A DNA stretch of 13,725 nucleotides from Aquifex sp964425585 (GTDB lineage: Bacteria; Aquificota; Aquificia; Aquificales; Aquificaceae), in contig CAYRMG010000032.1 of the NCBI GenBank assembly GCA_964425585.1, forward strand, positions 1-13,725. The letters are read 5' to 3'. The position numbers and the translations under genes were made by a program. The notes beneath the pieces are model-generated. The model searched no databases. It was given only the letters and a program-made list of their open reading frames with translations, and had not been told where the DNA came from. Shown here piece after piece: positions 5,699-13,469 of the stretch; position 1 is the first letter of the stretch, and each line of letters starts with the position of its first letter.

Positions 5699-7620
5699 GA
5701 GAAGAGCTGATACTTGAAATAAAGGCAAACCTTGAAGAACTAAAAAATGCGGTATCCGAAATAAAGGAAAAACTGAAAGGAACGCTTGAGTTTAAAAAAG
5801 CAAAAGAAGACCTGAGACAAGTAAAAGAACGAGTGGAAGAAATAAAACATGTTTCCGAAAGCCTGAGGCGTTCTCCTTTCAGAAAATGGCTTGAAGACCT
5901 TACCTTCGCCACAGAGCTCATAGAAAACCTAAGAACAGTTTGGGAAATCATTTCAGCAACCTCCCCCTTCACGAGAGGAATAAAGAAACTCTCAGAACTT
6001 GAAACCTCCTTATACAGAATTGCGGGGGTTCTCACGGCTGCGGGAAATTCTGCGGAAGTTTTAAAGGAAAAACTCTCTCAACTGGAAGAAAAAAGGATAA
6101 AGCTTGAGCTAAAAGGAAAAGCAAGTGAACAGCTAAACAAAATTGAACAAGAAATACAAAGAATAGAGACGGAGATAGAAAACTTATCCGGTGCCCCCAA
6201 AGATTTTACAAGTGCCCTTGAGGAAGCAAGAAAAGCCCAAGAACTCCTGAGGAAAGAAGCACTAAAGAGCGTAGCAACTTATGACCAGCTTGCCCTTCTT
6301 TTCACGAACATAGCACAGGCTGCACTTTCCGCAGGTTTAACAATTGAGCAAACCGTTTCCCTTTCCCGCCTTCTTGTGGAAACCGCTTATATGCTCGGCT
6401 ACAACCTTGAGCAGGATATTGCCCAGCTTGCCCAAAGTGCACAAGCATTTTTAAGAGGTCAAAAAACGGAACTGAACCAGATACTCGGCGTTTCCGAGCA
6501 GGTAATCCAAAGCTGGAGACAGCAGGGGACGCTTTACGAAAATCTCGTGCAAAAACTTTCGGGAATAACGCAAGCGGGAGAAAGCGTTCAAACTACATTT
6601 TACGGCATTCTCCAAAAGGCTAAGGAGATATACGATTACTTTTCCCGCATAGCCTCACAGCCGCTATTTGAGGCCATAAAAAAAGACCTTCAATCTCTCA
6701 ATAACCTGCTTTTCGGAATAGAAACGGAAGCATCTTCCGCAGGAGAGGCTCTCGGCGATGTTGCAAATCCGCAAGTAGTTCAAGCCTTCAAGACGCTCGG
6801 AATTGCCGCAAGAGAGGTATACGAGTCCCTAAAGGCAATAGGCTCCGGAGCCCTTCAAGCAATAAGGGACATAACAGCAATCTTTAGCCCGCTGATTAAC
6901 TTCCTGAGACAGTTTTACACTGAGCATGAAAACCTGATAAAAACCATTCTAAAAGCGGTAGGCTATATAGGAACCATAGCCATTATGCTCTCTCCTCTCG
7001 GAAGAGTTTTAAACATCGTGAGACTACTCGTCTTTGCCTTTACAAGACTCGGAGTTATCGTAAGAGGGGTTATCGCCCTATTTAGAGGAGCTTCCGTAAG
7101 CGAGATTATTGCGGGCTGGAGCGCTGCACTCTCCCGTTTTGCCCAGCAATTCATGCAACTCGGAGCAATAGGAAAGGCAATAATCGTATCACTCTTTATC
7201 AAGCTCGGAGAAGTTCTCATTTCTGTGTTTAATTACGTTAAAGAAGCGGTTTCAAATTTCTTCGGTTCAATCATCAACTTCATAGAAAAGGTTTTTAACA
7301 AGGTAAAGGAGTTTTTCGGAATAGGGGAAGAAAAAAAGGTTTCTCTCAATCTTGACACCACAATGGCGGAAAACAAGCTGCAACAACTAAAAGAAATTAT
7401 AAAAAACACACCTGCGGATATAAAGCTAAAGGCGGACGACTCGGACATATCTTCAAAGATACGAAAGCTTGCCACCACGGACGTGAAGAAGGAAGTAACT
7501 TTCGTCGCAGATGCCCGGGACGTTGAAGAAACAATATACAACCTTGAACAAAAGGAGATAACCATTCCCGTCCGCTTTGTTCCCGTCGGCGGAGATTACA
7601 CGCCGGGGTGGGAAGAATGA
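5689..7620 (+). CDS. Tail tape measure protein
   Basis: The 643-residue protein fixes tail length and is delivered with the DNA. It opens with a long coiled coil (residues 1-62), a second coiled coil at about 125-170, then a helical region with SLSRLLVETAYMLGYNLEQD. Hydrophobic segments typical of tape measures lie at about 424-467 (including VRLLVFAFTRLGVIVRGVIA) and 493-517. Amphipathic helices follow (524-546, FFGSIINFIEKVFNKVKEFF). The C-terminus repeats VTFVADARD and ITIPVRFVP-like strands. At about 0.15 nm per residue the tail would be near 96 nm. The start overlaps the GT-like stop by 10 bases; the ribosome binding site (AAAGG, 10 bases upstream) is weak, suggesting coupling. At 643 residues it is a fairly short tape measure. 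Confidence 0.88.
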   Translation: MAIREELILEIKANLEELKNAVSEIKEKLKGTLEFKKAKEDLRQVKERVEEIKHVSESLRRSPFRKWLEDLTFATELIENLRTVWEIISATSPFTRGIKKLSELETSLYRIAGVLTAAGNSAEVLKEKLSQLEEKRIKLELKGKASEQLNKIEQEIQRIETEIENLSGAPKDFTSALEEARKAQELLRKEALKSVATYDQLALLFTNIAQAALSAGLTIEQTVSLSRLLVETAYMLGYNLEQDIAQLAQSAQAFLRGQKTELNQILGVSEQVIQSWRQQGTLYENLVQKLSGITQAGESVQTTFYGILQKAKEIYDYFSRIASQPLFEAIKKDLQSLNNLLFGIETEASSAGEALGDVANPQVVQAFKTLGIAAREVYESLKAIGSGALQAIRDITAIFSPLINFLRQFYTEHENLIKTILKAVGYIGTIAIMLSPLGRVLNIVRLLVFAFTRLGVIVRGVIALFRGASVSEIIAGWSAALSRFAQQFMQLGAIGKAIIVSLFIKLGEVLISVFNYVKEAVSNFFGSIINFIEKVFNKVKEFFGIGEEKKVSLNLDTTMAENKLQQLKEIIKNTPADIKLKADDSDISSKIRKLATTDVKKEVTFVADARDVEETIYNLEQKEITIPVRFVPVGGDYTPGWEE

Positions 7621-7970
7621 TTATAAGCTGGGACGGAGGAACGCTAACGTTAGAAGATGCATGGATAGAAGACAAGACAAAAACCCGAGTCTATACAAGG
7701 AGAACCATAACGGGAAGCACGGTAGTATTTCTCCCCGTATACAAGAGGTATACCGTTCGCATAAATACCTGCACCTATGAGGAAGCGACTCTTCTGAAAA
7801 GCCTTGCGGAAAGCGGAACTAAAATCTCAATTGACGATGAAGGCTTCCTAATTTCGGGAGTAATAAAGGAACTTGATATAAAACACTTCGTAGATGACGT
7901 GAAAGAAAGTGCAATAAGAAACCGCATAAATCTCTATCGGGGCAAAATGGTAGTGGAGGCGGAACCGTGA
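7617..7970 (+). CDS. Probable distal tail protein, unknown family
   Basis: This 117-residue ORF starts ATG at 7617 (ATGA overlap with the tape measure stop); the in-frame GTG at 7608 is less likely because GGTGGGA at 7607-7613 covers it and precedes 7617 at short range. Sequence: IISWDGGTLTLEDAWIED, then RVYTRRTITGSTVVFLPVYK, then strands and a helix EEATLLKSLAE, and SIDDEGFLISGVIKEL. It is beta-rich. Its place directly after the tape measure and before the hub resembles that of lambda gpM or the distal tail protein, which starts the tail tip. I do not recognise a specific family. Confidence 0.55.
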   Translation: MIISWDGGTLTLEDAWIEDKTKTRVYTRRTITGSTVVFLPVYKRYTVRINTCTYEEATLLKSLAESGTKISIDDEGFLISGVIKELDIKHFVDDVKESAIRNRINLYRGKMVVEAEP

Positions 7971-9271
7971 GAGTTCCCGTAGACAAGATAAAAGTCAACG
8001 GAAATCCGGTAGGAGCCTTAAACATTCACATAAATCAAGGGAGGAAAAACTATACGTTCAGTGCTACGATAGAAGCACGGGACGAAATTTATTCTCTCGG
8101 CGACACGGTTGAGATAACATTCTTTGATGTTCCCCTGATAAGAGGCCACGTCAAAAAAATAACAAGGAGACCGAATTACTTAGAATACCGGGTCGGCCTA
8201 AAGACACCCTACACACCTCCCGTATACATAGCAAACAGACCCTTAAGAAGAACGAATTTAAAGAGAAAAATAATAGTGAAGGGAACAGCTGTAGACCTGT
8301 TCAGAATCCTCCTATCCGAGCACGGATACATCCTATACGTTGATGTGGTTCCGCCCATAATTTGCTACGGAACCGAAGTAGAGGGAGATATAGTTCAGGC
8401 AATGGCAAATTACTTTCGGGATTTCGCTCCCATCATATCCGTTGATAGTGTTCAAAAAATTGTATACCTTCTTTTTGAAGCACTCCCCACAACATACACA
8501 ATCCCCGACAAAGTCATATTTGATTACGAAATCTCGGAAGAGCAAAGAGATGTTAAAGAGATNNNNNNNNNNNNNNNNNNNNNNNNNNNNNNNNNNNNNN
8601 NNNNNNNNNNNNNNNNNNNNNNNNNNNNNNNNNNNNNNNNNNNNNNNNNNNNNNNNNNNNNNCGTAAAGAAACCAAGGAAGAAAGCTTCGGGGACAAATT
8701 CGTCCTCAGGAGAACCAAAACGATTACCGTGGAATACGATTACATATATCTGCTTGCGGAAGGTGGAATTCTCTTGAGGGAAGATGCTCTCAACTACAGG
8801 AACCTGCTTCCCGGGGACGAGCCGAAAAAAGTTGAAAAGAAAGTTTCCGTTTATGAAAGCCTTTCCCTGGTGAATAAGGAAACGGGGGAGACAGCATCAC
8901 TTGATGTGAATACGGGAGCGTTCAGCTTAGGGCTTTCGGGTCAAGTAAACATAACTCCCCGCAGCACCAAATACATCCCTCCCGTTTCGGAATCGGTAAA
9001 AATAAAGGAAGAAGTAAGCTCACCGGGAGCTGAAGAAAAGAAAAGAATAGTCCACGAGGATATTGACAAACGTTCCATAAAGTGGGCTTCCCAAAGAATC
9101 AGAAAGCTCTACCAAAAGCATTCGGTAAAGGCACGCATCACCGTTCCGCTCATTGCGGTCAAAGTAGGCCAAAAAGTGAACGCCCTCGGAAGGCTATGGG
9201 TGATTGAAGGATTTTCTCACACCATATCCCCTACTTTAGCAACCACAACACTGTATTTAAGGGAGCTCTAA
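7967..9271 (+). CDS. Baseplate/tail hub protein (gp27/gpD-like), interrupted by gap
   Basis: The N-terminal domain is beta-rich (YTFSATIEARDEIYSLGDTV, then ITFFDVPLIRGHVKKITRRP), the arrangement of the first barrel in T4 gp27 / phage late control gene D-like hubs: a short EI-x-LGD turn and the F-x-G/R-G-x-V strand. The next region has LRRTNLKRKIIVKGTAVDLF and a helix AMANYFRDFAP with an Ile-rich strand. The C-terminus ends VPLIAVKVGQKVNALGRLWV and IEGFSHTISPTLATTTLYLR, the usual closing of this family, in which a G-Q-x-V loop and an I-x-G strand complete the last barrel. GTG start with GTGA overlap and GGAGGCGGAA upstream. It would form the trimeric hub beneath the tube. A gap of 100 N (8563-8662) falls in the middle, so length is unknown. 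Confidence 0.75.
   Translation: MRVPVDKIKVNGNPVGALNIHINQGRKNYTFSATIEARDEIYSLGDTVEITFFDVPLIRGHVKKITRRPNYLEYRVGLKTPYTPPVYIANRPLRRTNLKRKIIVKGTAVDLFRILLSEHGYILYVDVVPPIICYGTEVEGDIVQAMANYFRDFAPIISVDSVQKIVYLLFEALPTTYTIPDKVIFDYEISEEQRDVKEXXXXXXXXXXXXXXXXXXXXXXXXXXXXXXXXXXRKETKEESFGDKFVLRRTKTITVEYDYIYLLAEGGILLREDALNYRNLLPGDEPKKVEKKVSVYESLSLVNKETGETASLDVNTGAFSLGLSGQVNITPRSTKYIPPVSESVKIKEEVSSPGAEEKKRIVHEDIDKRSIKWASQRIRKLYQKHSVKARITVPLIAVKVGQKVNALGRLWVIEGFSHTISPTLATTTLYLREL
8563..8662. other. Assembly gap of 100 N inside the hub gene
   Basis: Exactly 100 undetermined bases between the codons for EISEEQRDVKE and RKETKEESFGDKF. Both flanks read in the same frame. The identical length to the first gap suggests a placeholder. 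Confidence 0.97.
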
Positions 9272-9273
9272 AG

Positions 9274-9600
9274 ATGGTGAACATAAACACGCTTTTCTTT
9301 GAAAAAGAAAAGTCAACCTCCTTGATAGAGTCAAATTTTTACGTAAGGGAAAATTCTCCCGTATTATCCATAAACACCACATTCTGGTTCGGACAAAAGA
9401 TTGTTTACATACTTACACTCCACGAAAACAGGAAGGCTACGATACCTTTGGAAATCGTTTTCAGGCGATACGGAGTGAAGATAACGGTGGAAAGGAAAGG
9501 GAAAACGTCCGTGAAAATACTTTCTCACTTGTTCGGAGCACAGCCCTTGCCCGCTTCCTATCTCTCTTACCTGCATCAACTGGGGGTGAGTGTTTCGTGA
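9274..9600 (+). CDS. Hypothetical tail-tip region protein, 108 residues
   Basis: The product is strand-rich: NINTLFFEKEKSTSLIESNF, then PVLSINTTFWFGQKIVYILT, a basic strand pair (IPLEIVFRRYGVKITVERKG) and a short helix near the C-terminus (ASYLSYLHQLG). Start ATG 9274 follows the hub TAA by 2 bases; GGGAG (9261-9265) is 8 bases upstream. I recognise no family. Because it sits between the hub and a 298-residue protein at the end of the tail operon, a role in the tail tip is likely. It is too short for a fibre by itself. Confidence 0.5.
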   Translation: MVNINTLFFEKEKSTSLIESNFYVRENSPVLSINTTFWFGQKIVYILTLHENRKATIPLEIVFRRYGVKITVERKGKTSVKILSHLFGAQPLPASYLSYLHQLGVSVS

Positions 9601-10493
9601 AAAGAGTTCTTTACGCCCTTGTTCCCGAAATGGAAAAGAGCTTTTCCTTTGTATGCGGGAAGCTAATAAAACGCCATTATCATGTTCCCGGAGCGGATTA
9701 CTACGAAAGCGAACTTGAAATTAAAGATTTCGGAGAAATTACAGACACCATACACGATTTTTTTAAAGAAAACTTTCCTTCAAAAATAAGCCTCGGAAGA
9801 TTTCCGCTTAATGCGGGAGTTTTCGGCTTCCTTCGCTCATACGTAGGAGTTGACTTAATCTCGCCTTCCTTTCTTGCAACCCTCACGCTAAGGGCGGAAA
9901 GAAAGAGCGTAACATACGAAGGAAATGCGGATTCGGGAATATGGAGCGCAACATTTGATTTAATTGCGGATGTTGTAGTAAAAACTTTTTATAACAAGGA
10001 ATTTTTGTTTTACGTGAATTCTTATGGTCCTGAACCGGATTACTTTAGCGACGATACAGGAATTCCGGGACACCTACCATCACCGCAAGGGTATTTATAT
10101 CCACCTTCGTCTACACCCATATACTCTTTTTCTATATTTTTCCCTTCAAATATTTCCTTTAACTACACCACTGTATCGGTAAAAGTAAACCTTGATGAAT
10201 GCGGACGGAATGTTCTTAAAGTAGAAATCGGTAATCCTGAGATGAAAATAGACCGTATTAAGTATTCATTCACAGAAACATGGCTAACATACCTTCCGAA
10301 TGGAGGAGCCCGAGCGGGTAAATATACAACCATATACTCCCTGGCCTACCTGAGAAGTATCCCCTTAACCATTCCCGCAAACCTCGTCCCCCTTTTGGAA
10401 AAACAGGTTCGGCTCTTTAACAAGGCATTGAAAAATACGGAAAAACTCCCTTGTCCGAAAAGTGGCAACCGGGGAGTAATTTTTCCGGCTTGA
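9597..10493 (+). CDS. Hypothetical tail-tip protein, possible receptor-contact protein
   Basis: GTG start (GTGA overlap; GGGGGTGA at 9582-9589, spacing 7). The 298-residue product starts KRVLYALVPEMEKSFSFVCG and has strands through residue 130. About residues 140-195 form a different stretch: NSYGPEPDYFSDDTGIPGH, LPSPQGYLYPPSSTPIYS and FSIFFPSNISFNYTT, rich in Pro, Ser, Tyr and Phe, with more CCA, TCA and TTT codons than neighbours. Then comes a conserved-looking end (KIDRIKYSFTETWLTYLPNG, RSIPLTIPANLVPLLEKQ). It is the last gene before the portal. I know no family. As the largest unassigned protein at the tail tip it is the best candidate for a host-recognition protein, but that is inference only. 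Confidence 0.5.
   Translation: MKRVLYALVPEMEKSFSFVCGKLIKRHYHVPGADYYESELEIKDFGEITDTIHDFFKENFPSKISLGRFPLNAGVFGFLRSYVGVDLISPSFLATLTLRAERKSVTYEGNADSGIWSATFDLIADVVVKTFYNKEFLFYVNSYGPEPDYFSDDTGIPGHLPSPQGYLYPPSSTPIYSFSIFFPSNISFNYTTVSVKVNLDECGRNVLKVEIGNPEMKIDRIKYSFTETWLTYLPNGGARAGKYTTIYSLAYLRSIPLTIPANLVPLLEKQVRLFNKALKNTEKLPCPKSGNRGVIFPA
10445..10485 (+). terminator. Weak candidate terminator at end of tail operon
   Basis: ACTCCC (10445-10450) can pair with GGGAGT (10472-10477), with a 21-base loop, followed by AATTTTTCC. The stem is only 6 bp, the loop long, and the T-run short, and the structure lies inside the last 49 bases of a coding region. It would fit a transcription boundary before the portal gene, but it is marginal. 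Confidence 0.22.
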
Positions 10494-10540
10494 ACACACA
10501 GGTATAGAAAGCACCGCTCAAAAGTCTTTTCTTTCCATTT

Positions 10541-11908
10541 ATGCCTTATAAAAACGGAGTATTCGTTTTCGGAGGAAAAGAAGTAAAACCCGATGACCTT
10601 CAGAACCTCTGGCAGTTTCTCTATGACTCGTATACGGGACTCGGAGGATACAGAACGGGAGAGTATTTAATCAGACACAAAAGGGAGAGTGATGAAAAGT
10701 ATGAAAGAAGGAAACGGCTCGCCTATTATCCGAACTTTGTCAAGAAAATTGTAGACACCTTCACCGCTCAGGTTTTCAAAAGACCGCCTCAGAGACAGCT
10801 CACGAAAGAATACGAGCTATTTGTGAACGATGTTGACAAAACGGGAACTTACATAGATGACTTCATGAGAAGAGCTCTAAAACTTTCCCTCATCTTCGGA
10901 ACCGTTTTCATTATCGTGGACAAACCTTCCGAGGAAGCCAGAACAAAACAAGAAGAGATAGAAAGAAAACTCCTTCCTTACGCCACGATAAGACTCCCTA
11001 ATCAGGTAGAAGACTACGAACTTGACGAATACGGCAATCTAAAGAGAATAGTCTTTAGAGAGGGAAAAGAAAGGAAGAGAGAGCTATCAACCGAAGTTTT
11101 GAGAGTCTTAAACAAACGTGGTGAAGTTATCCTTGAAAGGGAAAATCCGCTCGGAGTTCTCCCTGTAGTGATTTTAAGAACCTCTGACAAACTTCTCTAT
11201 GAAGAGCTTTTCTCAGAACCCTTCATATACACGATTGCACAGCTCAACTTTGAGCTTTATAACCTCATTTCCGAAATAAGGGAAATCCTGAGAAACATAA
11301 CCTTTCCCGTTCTCATCTATCCCGTAAGGAGTATAGAAAGCTTTTCTCAAAAGGAGATGATAATGGGAACGGAAAACGCCCTTCTTTATGAGCCCGAAAC
11401 GGGAGGGAAGCCCGACTTTATCGCCCCTCCGCCAGCTCCAGTGGAGGTTTACCTTGAATACATAAACAAGGTAATAGAACAGATATACAGAACCGTAAAC
11501 CTTGAGTTCACCTTAGGCTCTCAGACCCAAAAAAGCGGAGTAGCGCTGGAGTTTGAGTTTCAAAACCTCAACACCCTCCTTTCAATGTTCGCTATGAATC
11601 TTGAAAAAGCGGAATACGAAATAGCGAATTTAGTGGCAAGGTGGCACGGCAAAAAAGAGTTTGAAGGAACAATTGACTACAGAAAGGACTTTTCCTTCAG
11701 AGACATAGAAAGAGAACTCAAGATAATTCTTGATGCCCTGAGTGCAGGAATTCGTTCGGAGACCTTCCTCATAGAAGCTCACAAGAAAATCGTTCGGCTT
11801 TCTTTGGGAGACTCAGTGGAAGACAAGACTTTAGAAAGAATAGACAAAGAAATTGAAGGCTTAGAGGGAGTAGACAACCAGCTCAAGAATGAACTGGGAA
11901 ATACTTAG
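10541..11908 (+). CDS. Portal protein
   Basis: The dodecameric portal forms the DNA entry vertex and anchors the packaging motor and neck. The 455-residue sequence has RRKRLAYYPNFVKKIVDTF at about 56-74, followed by VFKRPPQ, the diagnostic N-terminal region of SPP1/DUF4055-like portals. A helix RRALKLSLIFGTVFIIVD (111-127) is followed by a strand-rich region (IRLPNQVEDYELDEYGNLKR), and the long stem helix with LNFELYNLISEIREILRNIT. Further on, TGSQTQ-like LGSQTQKSGVALEFEF and a helical C-terminus are visible. The only start in the open frame (10508 on) is ATG 10541, which has no Shine-Dalgarno match in the preceding 25 bases, unlike every tail gene. The gene could be leaderless or begin a separate transcript. 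Its stop overlaps the MuF start by 20 bases. Confidence 0.88.
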   Translation: MPYKNGVFVFGGKEVKPDDLQNLWQFLYDSYTGLGGYRTGEYLIRHKRESDEKYERRKRLAYYPNFVKKIVDTFTAQVFKRPPQRQLTKEYELFVNDVDKTGTYIDDFMRRALKLSLIFGTVFIIVDKPSEEARTKQEEIERKLLPYATIRLPNQVEDYELDEYGNLKRIVFREGKERKRELSTEVLRVLNKRGEVILERENPLGVLPVVILRTSDKLLYEELFSEPFIYTIAQLNFELYNLISEIREILRNITFPVLIYPVRSIESFSQKEMIMGTENALLYEPETGGKPDFIAPPPAPVEVYLEYINKVIEQIYRTVNLEFTLGSQTQKSGVALEFEFQNLNTLLSMFAMNLEKAEYEIANLVARWHGKKEFEGTIDYRKDFSFRDIERELKIILDALSAGIRSETFLIEAHKKIVRLSLGDSVEDKTLERIDKEIEGLEGVDNQLKNELGNT

Positions 11909-13469
11909 GCTCTTAATCCTTGAGATAATCTCCCAAGTCCTTGAGGAAGAAGAAGAAATTACACGGGAATTCTTAGAAGAGCTTTTAAAAAAACTTGAAG
12001 AAGAAGAGGATACAAACATCCCGCTAATGCAATTCGGGACATCCCTCACAAGAAAAGTTTACGAAGCCATAACGAAGGTCGTGGAAATCAGCTCCGAGAT
12101 GACGGGAAAAGACCTCACTTCCGTAATAGAAGAAGTTGTGAATGAGATTTATCCCGATGGCCTCAAACTCTCGGAAAGACTCTGGAAGTGGGATTCCGAA
12201 ACAAGACAAGCCATAGCTCAAATTATCGCAAACGGAATAAAAAGCAAAAAGACAGCTCAAAGCTTAGCCTACGAGATAGAGAGCTACCTTCACCTCAGCG
12301 GTTCCCTACAGGACTCCTTGAGGCTCAAGTATTTAGATGAAATCAAAAAAGCTCTATCACTCAATATCAAGACTCCCGAAGATAGAAAAAGGTTAGAAAA
12401 GCTCATAAAAAAACTTGAGAAAACTCTAAATAAGCTAAACGAAGCAAGGTATGCGGAAAGAAAAAGCCTGATAAAGGAGCTGAGGAAAGCCTTAGAGAAG
12501 GAAAGCAACGAGATTATGAAAAGAGCCATTGAAACCTACCTCAAAAAAGAAACCCTCGGAAGGATTCAAAGGATAACGATTACGGAAATGGCAAACGCAT
12601 TTCACAAAGTCCAGATAAAGGCAACCTATGGAGACCCTCATCTTGTCGGCTACAGGTGGAGACTTTCAAGGGCACACCCGAGACCTGACATATGCGATGT
12701 TTATGCGAGTGTTAATTTTGGCTTAGGAAAAGGAGTATGGCCTAAGGAAAAAGTCCCGAAAAGAAAACCCCATCCCCACTGTTTGTGTTATCTCCTTCCC
12801 GTATACAGCACAAAGAAAAAGCAGGTAAAAGAAAGACCCGAATACAATTTAAAGCCTCTGATAAATCAGCACAAGTATCTGAAAGCCTTAGACGAGCTGG
12901 GATATCCCGTGCATAAGATAATAGACCTTGACCCCGAAACAGGGAAGTATTTAAGGGAAAAGGACTTTTTAGAAAAGCTCAAGATAGATAAAGAAGACTG
13001 GAAGAAGATAAAGAAAGCTCTTACGGATAAAAAACTGAAGGAACTCGGAAAGATTCTCGGCATAGGAGCAAAGAGCCTATACAGAGAAGGAGACTTGATA
13101 AAACATCCCCTAAGAGAGGAATACACAAAGGTAGTGAAAGTTATAGAAGATTTCCTCGGAAATGAAAGGGTTTTGACGGAGATGACAATACAACATGTTG
13201 TTAATAGGGCAAATAGAGAAAGAAGGTGGAGAAAAACTTTTCGTGAATGGGGTATTCAAAATCTCGAAAAGATTTTAAAGTTTCCCGATGCGATACTGCT
13301 TGATAAACTCAGAAAAGCTTACATCTATGTCAAAAAGCATAGGGACAAATATGTTGGAGTAGTAATCGGCAAAGAAACGCAAGATTACATATACACCATA
13401 GAACCTATTGCTGATATAAAAAAGGAAAGGTATATTTCCATTTATGAAAGAGGTCATTCTAAATCTTGA
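11889..13469 (+). CDS. MuF-like minor head protein with C-terminal nuclease-like extension
   Basis: The 526-residue protein has a helical N-terminal half (through about residue 230) that should contact the portal. The MuF domain follows at about 215-305: TEMANAFHKVQIKATYG, RLSRAHPRPDICDVYASVNF with the Cys, then KRKPHPHCLCYLLPVY, the H-x-x-C-x-C end typical of this fold. Plain MuF proteins often end near here. This one continues for about 220 residues. The last 110 contain TIQHVVNRANRERRW (His436, Arg440), LEKILKFPDA (459-468), and YVGVVIGKETQDYIYTIEPI. A His/Arg helix, an L-x-x-I-L-x-x-P-D turn and final strands resemble the BECR-type RNase domains found at MuF C-termini. The nuclease call is inference by shape. 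The start (20-base overlap with portal) lacks a good ribosome binding site and probably depends on coupling. Residues after about 410 use more GAT and AT-rich codons. Confidence 0.78.
   Translation: MNWEILRLLILEIISQVLEEEEEITREFLEELLKKLEEEEDTNIPLMQFGTSLTRKVYEAITKVVEISSEMTGKDLTSVIEEVVNEIYPDGLKLSERLWKWDSETRQAIAQIIANGIKSKKTAQSLAYEIESYLHLSGSLQDSLRLKYLDEIKKALSLNIKTPEDRKRLEKLIKKLEKTLNKLNEARYAERKSLIKELRKALEKESNEIMKRAIETYLKKETLGRIQRITITEMANAFHKVQIKATYGDPHLVGYRWRLSRAHPRPDICDVYASVNFGLGKGVWPKEKVPKRKPHPHCLCYLLPVYSTKKKQVKERPEYNLKPLINQHKYLKALDELGYPVHKIIDLDPETGKYLREKDFLEKLKIDKEDWKKIKKALTDKKLKELGKILGIGAKSLYREGDLIKHPLREEYTKVVKVIEDFLGNERVLTEMTIQHVVNRANRERRWRKTFREWGIQNLEKILKFPDAILLDKLRKAYIYVKKHRDKYVGVVIGKETQDYIYTIEPIADIKKERYISIYERGHSKS

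Noticed and set aside
5550..6035. 161-codon minus-strand ORF opposite the tape measure start
   Set aside because: It is a Ser/Phe-rich mirror of the coiled-coil coding sequence, without ribosome binding site or recognisable motif.
7577..7780. 67-codon + ORF overlapping the tape measure end and next gene
   Set aside because: It is a shifted reading of two better-supported genes that are coupled by ATGA.
8442..8777. Alternative-frame + ORF across the hub gap
   Set aside because: It exists only because N bases are read through; the hub frame is the one that matches family features on both sides.
10490..10540. Promoter before the portal gene (TTGAAC at 10490-10495 and TATAGA at 10503-10508)
   Set aside because: The two boxes are only about 7 bases apart instead of about 17, so this is not a credible sigma-70-type promoter.
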